In this document: positions 28,691 to 37,887 of the stretch, in pieces
Layout of the letters: every line of letters starts with the position of its first letter
Numbering within the stretch: the first letter of the stretch is position 1
Assembly (NCBI RefSeq): GCF_019209935.1
Contig: NZ_JAHUTN010000009.1
Location: 1-64,000 of the forward strand
Source of the DNA: Corynebacterium sp. TAE3-ERU16
GTDB taxonomy: Bacteria > Actinomycetota > Actinomycetes > Mycobacteriales > Mycobacteriaceae
Reading direction: 5' to 3'
Length of the DNA: 64,000 nt
The notes under the pieces: model-generated
Databases searched by the model: none
Told to the model about the DNA's origin: nothing
Seen by the model: the letters and a program-made list of their open reading frames with translations, nothing else
Position numbers and translations under genes: made by a program

Positions 28691-30103
28691 CTACAGGACC
28701 ATCGCGGCGATCCATCCGGCAGCGAGGAGCGGCAGGTTGTAGTGGATGAAGGTGGGGATGACGGTGTCGCGGATGTGATCGTGCTGACCGTCGGCGTTCA
28801 GTCCGGAGGTGGGCCCCAGTGTGGAATCCGAGGCTGGGGAACCGGCGTCGCCGAGAGCGCCGGCGGTACCGATGATCGAGATGGTCGCCAGAGGGGAGAA
28901 ACCCATCGACATGCACAACGGGACGTAGATCGCCGTGATTATCGGCAGGGTGGAGAACGACGAACCGATGCCCATCGTCACCACCAGCCCGACGACGAGG
29001 ATCGCGAGGGCCGCAGCGGGCCGGTTTCCGCCGAAGAGGTTCGCGGCGGACTCGACCAGCGCCGGAATGTCGCCGGTCTCGGTCATGACGGCGGCGAAAC
29101 CCTGTGCGGTGATCATGATGAAACCGATCAGTGCCATCATGCGCATGCCCGCGGTGAAGACGTCGTCAGCCTCATTCCACTTGACCGCGCCGGATGCCAT
29201 GAAGATGGCCAGTCCCACCAGCGCACCGGTCAGCAGGGAATCCGCGTCGACCTCCATGGCGTTGATGACCAGCTGGATGATGAAGCAGGACAGGATCGCG
29301 ATGACCGAGACGATGATCTTGTACCGGGAGATCTCGCCGGAACCTGATCCGCCCGCGGAGTTCCGGGAGGACGAGTCGCGGACCTCGTCGGCGATGGGGA
29401 TGTCCTCGTAGATCCTCGGCCCGCGGTACGAGACGAAGACCGCGGTGAGAAGGCCGGCGACCATGCCGAGTGCGGGGATCCACATGGCGCTCATGACGTT
29501 GATTCCCGTGGTGTCGAGGCCGGCGGCGTTGATGTTCCCCATCAGGATCGACTCGAGGTAGATCCGGCCGAACCCGATCGGGAGGAACATGTAGGTCGTG
29601 ACGAGACCGAAGGTCAGGACACAGGCGACCAGACGGCGGTCCATCCGGAGGGTATTCATGACGCGGAGCAGGGGCGGGATGAGCAGCGGGATGAAGGCGA
29701 TGTGGACCGGGATGAGGTTCTGGCTCATCACCGCCATGGCCAGGATTCCGGCGATCAGCCCGTACTCGGTGACCGTCGCCGCCCGCTTCTGGGCCCGGGT
29801 CAACTCGCCGTCCAGACCGGCCGCGGTACTGCCGCCCGCGATTCGCCTGACCATCCAGTCCGCCAGCAGCTTCGGGAGTCCGGCGCTGGCGACCGCCATC
29901 GCGAAGGCTCCGAGGAGCGCGTACGACAACGCGATCGTGGCGCCGCCACCCAGTCCCTCCTGGAACGTGACCATGGTGTCGGTGAAACCCAGTCCACTGA
30001 TCACGCCGCCGACGACGGCACCGATCAGGAGAGCGAGGACGACGTGTACGCGGAGTACGGCCAGCAGGAGCACCAGCATGACCGCTATCAGCACAGAGTT
30101 CAT
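28691..30103 (-). CDS. Na+/H+ antiporter family permease (NhaC/YuiF-like)
   Basis: 470 residues with about 11-12 hydrophobic helices. Typical segments are LLIGAVVGGVISGLGF near the start, GGGATIALSYALLGAFAMAVA near 60, and VTMGIGSSFSTLPIITAIYV and GTAGALGDAGSPASDSTLGP near the C-terminus, the latter two being signature loops of the Na_H_antiporter/YuiF-type family. Relatives include sodium-proton antiporters and the B. subtilis histidine permease YuiF, so the substrate is open. A -10 lies 7 nt before the start and no ribosome site is evident. Confidence 0.82.
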   Translation of the reverse strand: MNSVLIAVMLVLLLAVLRVHVVLALLIGAVVGGVISGLGFTDTMVTFQEGLGGGATIALSYALLGAFAMAVASAGLPKLLADWMVRRIAGGSTAAGLDGELTRAQKRAATVTEYGLIAGILAMAVMSQNLIPVHIAFIPLLIPPLLRVMNTLRMDRRLVACVLTFGLVTTYMFLPIGFGRIYLESILMGNINAAGLDTTGINVMSAMWIPALGMVAGLLTAVFVSYRGPRIYEDIPIADEVRDSSSRNSAGGSGSGEISRYKIIVSVIAILSCFIIQLVINAMEVDADSLLTGALVGLAIFMASGAVKWNEADDVFTAGMRMMALIGFIMITAQGFAAVMTETGDIPALVESAANLFGGNRPAAALAILVVGLVVTMGIGSSFSTLPIITAIYVPLCMSMGFSPLATISIIGTAGALGDAGSPASDSTLGPTSGLNADGQHDHIRDTVIPTFIHYNLPLLAAGWIAAMVL

Positions 30104-30110
30104 GGGGACA

Positions 30111-30116
30111 ATACTA
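30111..30116 (-). promoter_or_regulatory. -10 element TAGTAT of the antiporter gene, leaderless
   Basis: On the minus strand TAGTAT is followed after 7 nt by ATG at 30103. Confidence 0.5.
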
Positions 30117-30250
30117 AGGTCACGTATCGGTCGGCCTCATCATCGCCCCAGGTTTGGCGGTCCCCGATCCACGGATCGAACCTTCAGCGTGTCCGATGCA
30201 CCGGGAGGACGCTGCGCCCCGGTGGGCCGGTGTCCCTGTTCCTGGACGGT

Positions 30251-30284
30251 GAAAACCCCGGTGGAGATGATCTCCACCGGGGTT
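30251..30284 (-). terminator. Terminator of tRNA-Pro
   Basis: AACCCCGGTGGAGA, loop TCA, and its exact complement (14-bp stem) followed by TTTTC on the minus strand, just downstream of the tRNA gene. Confidence 0.82.
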
Positions 30285-30291
30285 CTTCCGG

Positions 30292-30365
<74 letters not shown>

Positions 30366-30465
30366 GCGTCCACTCCGTTCTACCGGAGCAACTGCCACAG
30401 ATTACAACAGTGTCGGGCGGTTGCGCCAATCCGCAGGCCATCGTGCCAAAAGAGGGCCGGCCAGG

Positions 30466-30861
30466 TCACAGTGCGGAGACGTAGACCCAGCGCCCGTCGA
30501 GGCGTGTGAAGGAGGAGTTCTCCCGCTGCGCGCCGCGCTGTCCCGTTCCTGTCCGGTAGAAGGCGGTGAAGTCGACCCGGCCCGAGGTGTCGAACGGCCC
30601 GCCTCCCGATGTGTCGTGCACGACCAACCGGACGAATCTGATTTCGGGGTCGACGGTCAGTTCACCCGGTCTCGTGTCCGGGTGCCAGGACGCCCTGAGA
30701 TGGTCCACATCGCCGACACAGAACGCCGTGTAGCGCGACCGCATGAGAGCCTCCGCGGTCGGCGCTCGCCTGGTGCCGGCCAGGATGGTTCCGCAGCATG
30801 AACCGTAGCCGTCACCGCTGCCGCAGGGACACCTGTCCGCGTCGCCGATGCTGGCGGCCAC
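30466..30861 (-). CDS. YchJ/UPF0225 family protein with SEC-C motif
   Basis: 131 residues. The N-terminal SEC-C zinc motif reads DRCPCGSGDGYGSCC, then PTAEALMRSRYTAFCVGDVDHL, the strongly conserved YchJ core, followed by an NTF2-like fold. Function is unknown; SEC-C proteins bind zinc and are sometimes linked to SecA or translation. The start is 2 nt downstream of the stop of the next minus-strand gene, so the two are co-transcribed. Confidence 0.88.
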   Translation of the reverse strand: MAASIGDADRCPCGSGDGYGSCCGTILAGTRRAPTAEALMRSRYTAFCVGDVDHLRASWHPDTRPGELTVDPEIRFVRLVVHDTSGGGPFDTSGRVDFTAFYRTGTGQRGAQRENSSFTRLDGRWVYVSAL

Positions 30862-30862
30862 G

Positions 30863-32113
30863 TCAGTTGTCCCCGTCGATGAGGGTCGAGGACGTGGTGA
30901 TGATCCTCTCGATCACGCTCGTGCCGGCGGCGGCGAGGAGCTCCGACCGTCCGGCCTCGTCGAGGTCGCCGATCAACTCGATCCGGCGTCGGAGCACGGT
31001 GGCCTCGTCGTCGGAGCCGACGACCCGGGACACCGTCACCTTCACGTCGTCGAGCCCGCGGATGCGGGCCTCCTTCGCCGCGATCCTGATGCTCTGTGAG
31101 GTCGCGGAGGCGAGGGCCGCGATGAGGAGTGAGGTGGGGGAGAGTCCGAGGTTCCGTCCGCCGAGGGACCGTTCCCGGTCGGTGGTGATCGTCTCCCCCT
31201 CGATGCGCACCAGGTCCGTGAACCTTCCCGCCGGGATCGACCGCGCCTCGGCCACCCCCTCCGGCATCACGTCGGTGTCATCGGCACCGGATTCGTCCGC
31301 GAGGTAGGGCTCGACCCAGGTCCGGATGAGGTTCGCCGCGCGCTGTGCGACTCCCGGGCGGGTGCAGAGATGATCGGCCTTGTCGAGTGCGATGAGTGAT
31401 TTCGGGTAGCGGGAGAGCTGGAAGATCTTCTGTGCGTTGTCGATGCCGACGGTCTGATCCGTCGGTGCGTGGAGCAGGAGCAGCGGTCGGCGGAGCCCGC
31501 CCAGGTAGGCCTCGGGGTTGATCTCGGCGAGATCCTCCAGGTAGTCGCGGGAGATCGTCAGCTCACGTCCGCCCAGGGTGAGGGTGACCGCACCGTTGGC
31601 GTCTACCTCGCTGATCCGGTCCGCGAAGTGGAGCACCGAGTGCGCCGGATCGAAGGGGGCGCCGATCGTGGCTACGGCACGCAGCTTCGGCATCTGTGCC
31701 CCGGCCTTCAGCGCGGCGGCACCCCCGAGGGAATGACCGATGAGGAGCTGCGGAGCCGAGTGATTCTGCTCGAGCCACCGGTAGGCCGCGACCAGGTCCG
31801 CCACGTTCGATGAGAACGACGTCTCCGCGAAACTGCCCTCCGACTGTCCGAGCCCGGGAAAGTCGAACCGGAGGCAGGCGATTCCCTGTTCAGCCAGCGT
31901 CTTGCACACCCGCGCCGCAGCGGGGGTGAATCGGGAGCCGGTGAAGCAGTGGGAGAACAACGCCCACGCGACCGGTGGGGAATCGGGGATGTCGAGGGTT
32001 CCGGCCATCATCTGTCCGGAACTGCCGGGGAGCTTCACACTGACGGAGTGCACGGGAGCCTCACTCGCTTTCGCTGCTTGGTTCGCTGGGACGGATGCGG
32101 TGGGTTCCACCAC
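30863..32113 (-). CDS. Alpha/beta hydrolase fused to an OsmC-like domain
   Basis: 416 residues from GTG. The N-terminal half is an alpha/beta hydrolase with nucleophile elbow LIGHSLGGAA near 128, an early SHCFTGSRFTPAAARVCK and a late DKADHLC His. The C-terminal ~150 residues form an OsmC/Ohr fold (GGRNLGLSPTSLLIAALASA), but both peroxidatic Cys positions are replaced (LASATSQSIRIAAKEARIRG and AAAGTSVIERI), so hydroperoxide reduction is unlikely. Fusions of this kind occur widely and the substrate is unknown. Confidence 0.87.
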   Translation of the reverse strand: MVEPTASVPANQAAKASEAPVHSVSVKLPGSSGQMMAGTLDIPDSPPVAWALFSHCFTGSRFTPAAARVCKTLAEQGIACLRFDFPGLGQSEGSFAETSFSSNVADLVAAYRWLEQNHSAPQLLIGHSLGGAAALKAGAQMPKLRAVATIGAPFDPAHSVLHFADRISEVDANGAVTLTLGGRELTISRDYLEDLAEINPEAYLGGLRRPLLLLHAPTDQTVGIDNAQKIFQLSRYPKSLIALDKADHLCTRPGVAQRAANLIRTWVEPYLADESGADDTDVMPEGVAEARSIPAGRFTDLVRIEGETITTDRERSLGGRNLGLSPTSLLIAALASATSQSIRIAAKEARIRGLDDVKVTVSRVVGSDDEATVLRRRIELIGDLDEAGRSELLAAAGTSVIERIITTSSTLIDGDN

Positions 32114-32291
32114 TGTCCGTCATCACGGCCACTCTATGTCAGTGTCCGCTCGCCCGCTCAGAGGTGTGCGGTGCCCTGGGGCGCCGCCCGTTGGTTAAGG
32201 TCGTTGTAGCGACAGACATGTCAGATCAGTCAGAGCGCGACCCCACGGATGCGGGGTGCTGCACCAACCGACGAGTCAAAGGAAGTCCCAC

Positions 32292-34586
32292 GTGGCCGGA
32301 TTCAACTGGTTCTGGAAGGCGATGGGCGGTCAGCAGAGCCGCAATCAGAAGCGGAGCCGCGCGATCGTCGACAAAGCGAGGACGATCAACCGTGAGCTCG
32401 AGGCACTCGACGACGCCCGTCTCGCGGCCCGTGCCCGGGACCTCACCTCCGGGGGGTCCGTGAGCGATCCGGCGGAACTGCTCGCGGTCCTCGGAGTCGC
32501 GGCCGACAGGACCCTGGGTATGACGCCCTTCGACGTGCAGTCGCAGGCCACGCTGCGCCTGCTCGAGGGCGACGTCGTCCACATGGCGACGGGGGAGGGA
32601 AAGACGCTCGTCGGTGCCATGGCCGCCACCGGTTTCGCCCTGACGGGCAAGACCGTCCACTGCATCACCGTCAACGACTACCTGGCCACGCGGGACGCCG
32701 ACTGGATGACGCCCCTGGTCGAGTTCTTCGGGCTGACGGCGGGGGCGATCACGGAGAAGATGACCCCGGAGGAGCGACGCGGGATCTACGCGTGCGACAT
32801 CGTCTACGGGCCCGTGAACGAGATCGGCTTCGATGTCCTACGTGACCAGCTGATCACCGACCGGTCGCAGGCCGTGCAGCACGGGGCCGATGTGGCCATC
32901 GTGGATGAGGCTGATTCGGTTCTCGTCGATGAGGCTCTCGTCCCGCTCGTCCTCGCGGGCAGTGAACCGGGTCACGCCCCGAGGGGACGGATCACCGAGG
33001 TCGTCCGGACCCTGGACCCGGGCACCGACTACCGCCCGGACGATGAACGCCGCAACGTGTTCCTCACCGACGAGGGCGCGGCGAAGGTGGAGCACGCTCT
33101 GGGGATCGGCTCGCTCTACGACGATGAGCACGTGGGTACCACACTCGTTCAGGTCAACCTCGCCCTGCACGCACGCGAGCTGCTCATCCGGGACGTGCAC
33201 TACATCGTCCGTGACGGCAGGGTCGTGCTGATCGACGCTTCCCGGGGGCGGGTGGCCGACCTGCAGCGCTGGCCCGACGGGATACAGGCCGCGGTCGAGG
33301 CGAAGGAGGGGCTCGTCGTCACCGAGGGAGGCCGCATCCTCGACACGATCACCCTCCAGGCGCTGATGGGCCGGTACCCGACGGTCTGCGGTATGACCGG
33401 TACCGCCGTGGAGGCGACGGACCAGCTCCGCCAGTTCTACGATCTGCGGGTGTCGGTGATCGACCGGAACCGGGAGTTGAGGCGTTTCGATCAGGCGGAC
33501 CGCGTGTTCGCCACCCTCGAGGAGAAGAACGCCGCCATCGTCGAGGAGATCAGGACGATCCACGCGACCGGTCAACCGGTGCTCGTCGGCACCCAGGACG
33601 TGGCGGAGTCGGAGGAGCTGGCGGAACGGCTCCGGGAGTACGACATCGAGGTGTCGGTCCTGAACGCGAAGAACGACGCGGAGGAGGCCCGCATCATCGC
33701 CGAAGCCGGTGACCTGGGGCGCGTGACGGTGTCCACGCAGATGGCGGGCCGGGGCACCGACATCCGGCTCGGCGGAAACGACGAAGATGACCGGGACCGC
33801 GTCGTGGAACTCGGCGGGCTCGCCGTGATCGGAACCTCCCGGCACCGCACCGCCCGCCTGGACAACCAGCTCCGCGGCCGCGGCGGCAGGCAGGGGGATC
33901 CCGGCTTCAGTGTCTTCTTCGTCTCCCTGGAGGACGATGTCGTCACCGCGGGAGGCGCCGGAGAGGAGGTGACCGTGACACCCGGCCCCGGAGGGGAGAT
34001 CGATTCCAGGCGGGTCAGGGACTTCATCGAACACTGCCAGCGGGTAACGGAGGGGCAGCTGCTGGAGATCCACGCCCAGACATGGAAGTACAACAAGTTG
34101 ATCGCTGATCAACGGGAGATCATCGACGGCCGACGTGCCGAGATCCTCGACACCTCAGCGGCGTGGGAGTCGCTCGCGCAGCGCGCACCGGACCGTGCCG
34201 CGGAACTCTCGGGGGCGCTGCCGCGGGAGGTGCTCGACGCGGCGGCCCGCGAGATCATGCTCTACCACCTGGACAACGCCTGGTCGGATCATCTGGCACT
34301 GCTCGATGACGTCCGCGAGTCGATCCATCTCCGGGCGATCGCCAGGGAGACACCCATCGACGAGTTCCACCGGATCGCCGTCGCGGAGTTCAGGGAACTC
34401 GCGCAGAGGGCGATGGCGGAGTCGGTGGACACGTTCCGCTCGGTGCGGATCGACGGGGACGGCGCGCATCTCGACGATCAGGGGCTCGCACGGCCGTCGG
34501 CCACGTGGACCTACATGGTCAACGACAATCCGCTGTCCGGTTCAGGGAACTCGGTCATCGGATCCATCACCTCGATGTTCCGTTGA
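32292..34586 (+). CDS. secA2: Accessory preprotein translocase ATPase SecA2
   Basis: 764 residues from GTG 32292, with AAAGGAAG upstream; an in-frame start at 32256 is weaker. DEAD-like motor: Walker A HMATGEGKTLVG near 100, Walker B VAIVDEADSVLVDEA near 205, QMAGRGTDIRLGG near 495 and RGRGGRQGDPG near 540. It lacks the C-terminal zinc-binding CxCx8CH tail of SecA1 and is shorter, as is usual for actinobacterial SecA2. It exports a subset of proteins. Together with odhI and the next three genes it reproduces the mycobacterial secA2-garA-Rv1828-Rv1830 order. Confidence 0.92.
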   Translation: MAGFNWFWKAMGGQQSRNQKRSRAIVDKARTINRELEALDDARLAARARDLTSGGSVSDPAELLAVLGVAADRTLGMTPFDVQSQATLRLLEGDVVHMATGEGKTLVGAMAATGFALTGKTVHCITVNDYLATRDADWMTPLVEFFGLTAGAITEKMTPEERRGIYACDIVYGPVNEIGFDVLRDQLITDRSQAVQHGADVAIVDEADSVLVDEALVPLVLAGSEPGHAPRGRITEVVRTLDPGTDYRPDDERRNVFLTDEGAAKVEHALGIGSLYDDEHVGTTLVQVNLALHARELLIRDVHYIVRDGRVVLIDASRGRVADLQRWPDGIQAAVEAKEGLVVTEGGRILDTITLQALMGRYPTVCGMTGTAVEATDQLRQFYDLRVSVIDRNRELRRFDQADRVFATLEEKNAAIVEEIRTIHATGQPVLVGTQDVAESEELAERLREYDIEVSVLNAKNDAEEARIIAEAGDLGRVTVSTQMAGRGTDIRLGGNDEDDRDRVVELGGLAVIGTSRHRTARLDNQLRGRGGRQGDPGFSVFFVSLEDDVVTAGGAGEEVTVTPGPGGEIDSRRVRDFIEHCQRVTEGQLLEIHAQTWKYNKLIADQREIIDGRRAEILDTSAAWESLAQRAPDRAAELSGALPREVLDAAAREIMLYHLDNAWSDHLALLDDVRESIHLRAIARETPIDEFHRIAVAEFRELAQRAMAESVDTFRSVRIDGDGAHLDDQGLARPSATWTYMVNDNPLSGSGNSVIGSITSMFR

Positions 34587-34764
34587 GTCCGGCCCCGCCG
34601 GTGCCCCCGCGGCGGGTGGCGGCCTGGATTTCCGACGTCGCCTGGTGCGCGGGACCGCCCGACGGTTTCCGCCCCCTGCAGCAGTTCGTCCGATTGTTCC
34701 ACCCCAGAAGGGGTTTGCGGGTCAGGAGAGCCGGTCGCGACCGCGGGTTCCGGCCGGGACCCGC

Positions 34765-34770
34765 TATGAT
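34765..34770 (+). promoter_or_regulatory. -10 element TATGAT of odhI
   Basis: TATGAT with a leader of about 45 nt that includes a clean GGAGG (34811-34815) before ATG 34822. The -35 region is GC-rich and unclear. Confidence 0.5.
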
Positions 34771-34821
34771 GTGAGGGAACACCAGTATTTTGTGGTTTTA
34801 TCGTCGATCCGGAGGTTTAAC

Positions 34822-35268
34822 ATGAGCGACAACACCGGCTTTTCCGAGGCACAGGCCGAAACCACCTCGGTATTCCGCGCTGACCTGCTCAAAGAGATGG
34901 AGTCGGGAGCTGCTGCCGGAACTCCCGCGAACACCACCGGGACGACCGGCACCGAGAACCTGCCCGCGGGTGCGGCTCTCCTCGTGGTGAAGAGGGGTCC
35001 CAACGCGGGATCCAGGTTCCTTCTCGACCAGCCCACCACGACCGTGGGAAGGCATCCCGAGAGCGACATCTTCCTCGACGACGTCACCGTGTCCCGACGG
35101 CACGCCGAGTTCCGGTTGTCCGACGGCCAGTTCGAGGTCGTCGACGTCGGCAGCCTGAACGGCACCTACGTCAACCGCGAGCCGAAGAACGCCGAGGTTC
35201 TGTCTAGCGGCGACGAGGTACAGATCGGCAAGTTCCGTCTCGTGTTCCTCGCCGGCCCCACGAAGTAG
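34822..35268 (+). CDS. odhI: FHA-domain regulator OdhI (GarA)
   Basis: 148 residues from ATG 34822 after GGAGG. The N-terminus contains ETTSVFRADLLKEM with Thr14 and Thr15, the exact phosphorylation sites used by PknG and other Ser/Thr kinases. The FHA domain (about 50-140) has GRHPESDIFLDDVTVSRRHA and the phosphothreonine-binding SLNGTYVN. Unphosphorylated OdhI inhibits 2-oxoglutarate dehydrogenase (OdhA), steering carbon to glutamate. Long upstream frames are secA2 shadows. Confidence 0.96.
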   Translation: MSDNTGFSEAQAETTSVFRADLLKEMESGAAAGTPANTTGTTGTENLPAGAALLVVKRGPNAGSRFLLDQPTTTVGRHPESDIFLDDVTVSRRHAEFRLSDGQFEVVDVGSLNGTYVNREPKNAEVLSSGDEVQIGKFRLVFLAGPTK

Positions 35269-35367
35269 CTCCGCGGACCGGCGGGGCCCCGCCCCGTCGG
35301 TACTGAGCGAGGAGCCAGACAAGAGCCCCCACCTACGCCCATCCGACGAATCCGAGTAGACACGCAC

Positions 35368-36117
35368 GTGACAGCGCTAAGAAAGACCGCAGGCGACAAC
35401 GCCCCGGCCACGGGAACCCGGGCCACCAAGCCCACCAAGACCATGTCCATCGGTGTCGTCCTGGACCGCCTGCGTTCAGAGTTCCCCGATGTGACGGTGT
35501 CCAAGATCCGGTTCCTCGAGTCGGAGGGACTGATCTCCCCGCAGCGCACGGCATCCGGGTACCGTCGTTTCACCGAGAGTGACGTCGAGCGACTCCGCTA
35601 CATCCTGGTGACCCAGCGGGACAACTACCTGCCACTCAAGGTCATCCGCGAGCAGCTGGAGGCGATGGACTCCGGTGCCGTAGCGGCCATCCTGACCACC
35701 GCTGAAGCCGCCCCACTGATCAGTCCGGAGAACTTCCGGGCGCCGGTGCTCACGCGCCTCACGGCCGCCGATGTGGCCTCCCAGGCCGGTGTGGAGGAGG
35801 AGTTCGTCGGGCAACTCACCCAGGCCGCGCTGATCCGGACGGACGAATCCGGGTTCTTCACCGCTGATGACGTCCGGATCGTTCACACCGCGAGTGCGCT
35901 CGGTGAGTTCGGGTTCGACATCCGTCACCTGAAGAGTCTCCGAACGACGGCGAACCGTCAGGCCGGTCTCATCGGTCAGGTCGCGACTCCCGTCGCCCGA
36001 TCGAAGGGTGACGGTGCACGCCAGCGGGCCGAGGAACTCTCCCAGCAGATGACGGCGCTCGTCGTTTCGCTCCACGCTTCGCTCGTCAAGAACGCGTTGC
36101 GCGACGAACTGGGCTGA
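35368..36117 (+). CDS. ftsR: MerR-family regulator FtsR
   Basis: 249 residues from GTG 35368. Winged helix-turn-helix MerR domain (about 28-95: MSIGVVLDRLRSEFPDVTVS, KIRFLESEGLISPQRTASGY, RRFTESDVERLRYI). The C-terminal half has a second helical region. The C. glutamicum homologue, directly downstream of odhI, activates ftsZ; the mycobacterial counterpart is Rv1828. Context and domain agree. Confidence 0.89.
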   Translation: MTALRKTAGDNAPATGTRATKPTKTMSIGVVLDRLRSEFPDVTVSKIRFLESEGLISPQRTASGYRRFTESDVERLRYILVTQRDNYLPLKVIREQLEAMDSGAVAAILTTAEAAPLISPENFRAPVLTRLTAADVASQAGVEEEFVGQLTQAALIRTDESGFFTADDVRIVHTASALGEFGFDIRHLKSLRTTANRQAGLIGQVATPVARSKGDGARQRAEELSQQMTALVVSLHASLVKNALRDELG

Positions 36118-36198
36118 TATCGCGGCACGCGCGGTGTTCGTTGGACCCCGGGGCGTCACACGGCACCGCACTCCGCAGAAAGGTACACGGGTAGACCG

Positions 36199-36960
36199 AT
36201 GAACGAAGATGAGCCGGTGGAGGTCACCTACCGAGGCGTCTACGTCGCAGACCCGGAGGGTTTCACCTGCATGGTGCTTGACTGGCCGGGGACCGGTCGG
36301 GTCCTGCCCGTCTGGATCGACGCCGCGCAGGCCGTGGCCCTGAATTCGTTGACGGACGGAACCGGGCAGCGCCGCCCGGGCAGTCACGAGGTCATTGAGT
36401 CGCTGCTGACCGGCTTCGGTGGGAGCGATCCCTCGGTCCACATCAGCAGCTGTTGGCAGGGGGTGTTCAACGCCGAGATCCACACGGGACTGGATGATCA
36501 CGACGGGGAGTACGCGATGATCGACGCGCGTGCATCCGACGGGGTCCTTCTCGCACTCACCGCCAGGTACCCGATCTACGTGAACCGGTCCGTGCTGGTC
36601 GCCCAGACGGTCTATCTCGGTGACGCTCCGGTCGAGTCCCTGTTCGACGGGTCGCTCGATTCGACGGCAACGCAGCAGCGGTTGCCGATCCGTGAGGTTG
36701 TCTCGGCGTCCGGGGATGCTGAGGCCGACGCGGATTTCGAGCAGCTGATGCAGTCCCTCGGCGTCTCGGAGGCCGATCTCCTCGGATCCGCGGAGTCCAC
36801 GGGCACCCCGCTCGGCACCACCGATGGGGGTGGAGCCGGGGGTGTTTTCGGCCACCGGGAGGAGTCCACGGATTCCGAGGGTGCCGTGGGGGCCTCCGGG
36901 GAGAATGACAACGATGTGACTGGTGATGGCGATGTTACCGATGTGAATGATGGGGATTGA
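36199..36960 (+). CDS. Bifunctional nuclease family protein (DUF151)
   Basis: 253 residues. The DUF151/BFN domain (about 1-165) begins EPVEVTYRGVYVADPEGFTC and contains ARASDGVLLALTARYPIYVN. The last ~70 residues are acidic and Gly/Ser/Asp-rich low-complexity. The mycobacterial Rv1829 is the counterpart. Some members have RNase/DNase activity; in actinobacteria the role is not established. Confidence 0.82.
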   Translation: MNEDEPVEVTYRGVYVADPEGFTCMVLDWPGTGRVLPVWIDAAQAVALNSLTDGTGQRRPGSHEVIESLLTGFGGSDPSVHISSCWQGVFNAEIHTGLDDHDGEYAMIDARASDGVLLALTARYPIYVNRSVLVAQTVYLGDAPVESLFDGSLDSTATQQRLPIREVVSASGDAEADADFEQLMQSLGVSEADLLGSAESTGTPLGTTDGGGAGGVFGHREESTDSEGAVGASGENDNDVTGDGDVTDVNDGD

Positions 36961-36971
36961 GCAAGCTGTAT

Positions 36972-36982
36972 CTCAAGTTGAG
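36972..36982 (+). promoter_or_regulatory. Inverted repeat before the second merR gene
   Basis: CTCAA-G-TTGAG, about 35 bp ahead of the -35. MerR-type regulators often bind repeats of this sort, so it could be an operator for FtsR or for the gene's own product. Confidence 0.35.
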
Positions 36983-37015
36983 GTTTAGGTTTCGGGCGTG
37001 TCGCCCGTCGACTCC

Positions 37016-37044
37016 TTGACGTTGAACTAGTCTTACCGAAGAAT
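37016..37044 (+). promoter_or_regulatory. Sigma-A promoter of the second merR gene
   Basis: TTGACG (37016-37021), a 17-nt spacer and AAGAAT (37039-37044). A short leader follows with GGAGAG before ATG 37080. Confidence 0.62.
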
Positions 37045-37079
37045 GAGCTGCAGGAAGCTAGATCACACAGGAGAGATTT

Positions 37080-37625
37080 ATGAGCGACACAGACCGTCCC
37101 GTCCAGGAGTCACTGTTCGACCTGGGCCCCGATGAGGAGGTCGGGTACCGGGTGCCGACCGCCTGTCAGGTCGCCAACATCACCTACCGTCAGCTCGACT
37201 ACTGGGCCCGGACGAAACTCGTCGTACCCTCGATCCGCTCCGCGCGCGGATCCGGATCCCAGCGCCTCTATTCCTTCAAGGACATCCTCGTCCTGAAGAT
37301 CGTCAAGGGACTGCTCGACACGGGAATCTCACTCCAGAACATCCGCCAGGCGGTGGAGAAGCTCCGTGACCTCGGCGTCGACGATCTCGCGACGATCACC
37401 CTGGTCTCCGACGGCACGACGGTCTACGAGTGCCGCTCCAACGAAGAGGTCATCGATCTGCTCGGCGGTGGCCAGGGTGTCTTCGGCATCGCCGTACCCG
37501 GCATCATGAAGGAACTCACCGGCACCATCTCCGCGTTCCCGCACGAGCGGGTCGACGAGGAGAGTGCGACGATCGTGGGGGCGGACGAACTCGCCGCACG
37601 TCGTCGGCGCCGCAACATCTCCTGA
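37080..37625 (+). CDS. MerR-family transcriptional regulator (Rv1830-like)
   Basis: 181 residues. The MerR-type HTH domain (about 22-95) begins GYRVPTACQVANITYRQLDY and continues GSQRLYSFKDILVLKIVKGL. The C-terminal part (LVSDGTTVYECRSNEEVIDL) is found in the mycobacterial McdR/Rv1830 family linked to cell division. No metal-binding Cys set is seen. It has its own promoter and a terminator follows. Confidence 0.86.
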   Translation: MSDTDRPVQESLFDLGPDEEVGYRVPTACQVANITYRQLDYWARTKLVVPSIRSARGSGSQRLYSFKDILVLKIVKGLLDTGISLQNIRQAVEKLRDLGVDDLATITLVSDGTTVYECRSNEEVIDLLGGGQGVFGIAVPGIMKELTGTISAFPHERVDEESATIVGADELAARRRRRNIS

Positions 37626-37653
37626 GCGTCCGCTTCTCCCGACCCCACGAGAA

Positions 37654-37683
37654 CCCGCCCGGTTCACTCTCCGTCCGGGCGGG
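37654..37683 (+). terminator. Hairpin after the merR gene
   Basis: CCCGCCCGG and CCGGGCGGG form a 9-bp GC stem with a 12-nt loop. No T run. The remaining stretch to 37887 shows no gene. Confidence 0.5.
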
Positions 37684-37887
37684 GTCCGGCGTGTCTGAGC
37701 GGGGTCCGGCAAACCCGTCGATGTGGTGAGCCGTCCGGGACCTGTCGAGCCCGGTGTGCCGTACATCCCACACGACGGCGCCCGTGCCCCGTTGTTCCCG
37801 CCCGTGCCACTGGCCGGTGCGGATCTTCCCACCTCGCCGTCCGATCCCCTGGGGGTTGGAAACGTCGGGCGGGCGGTGGTCAGGATT

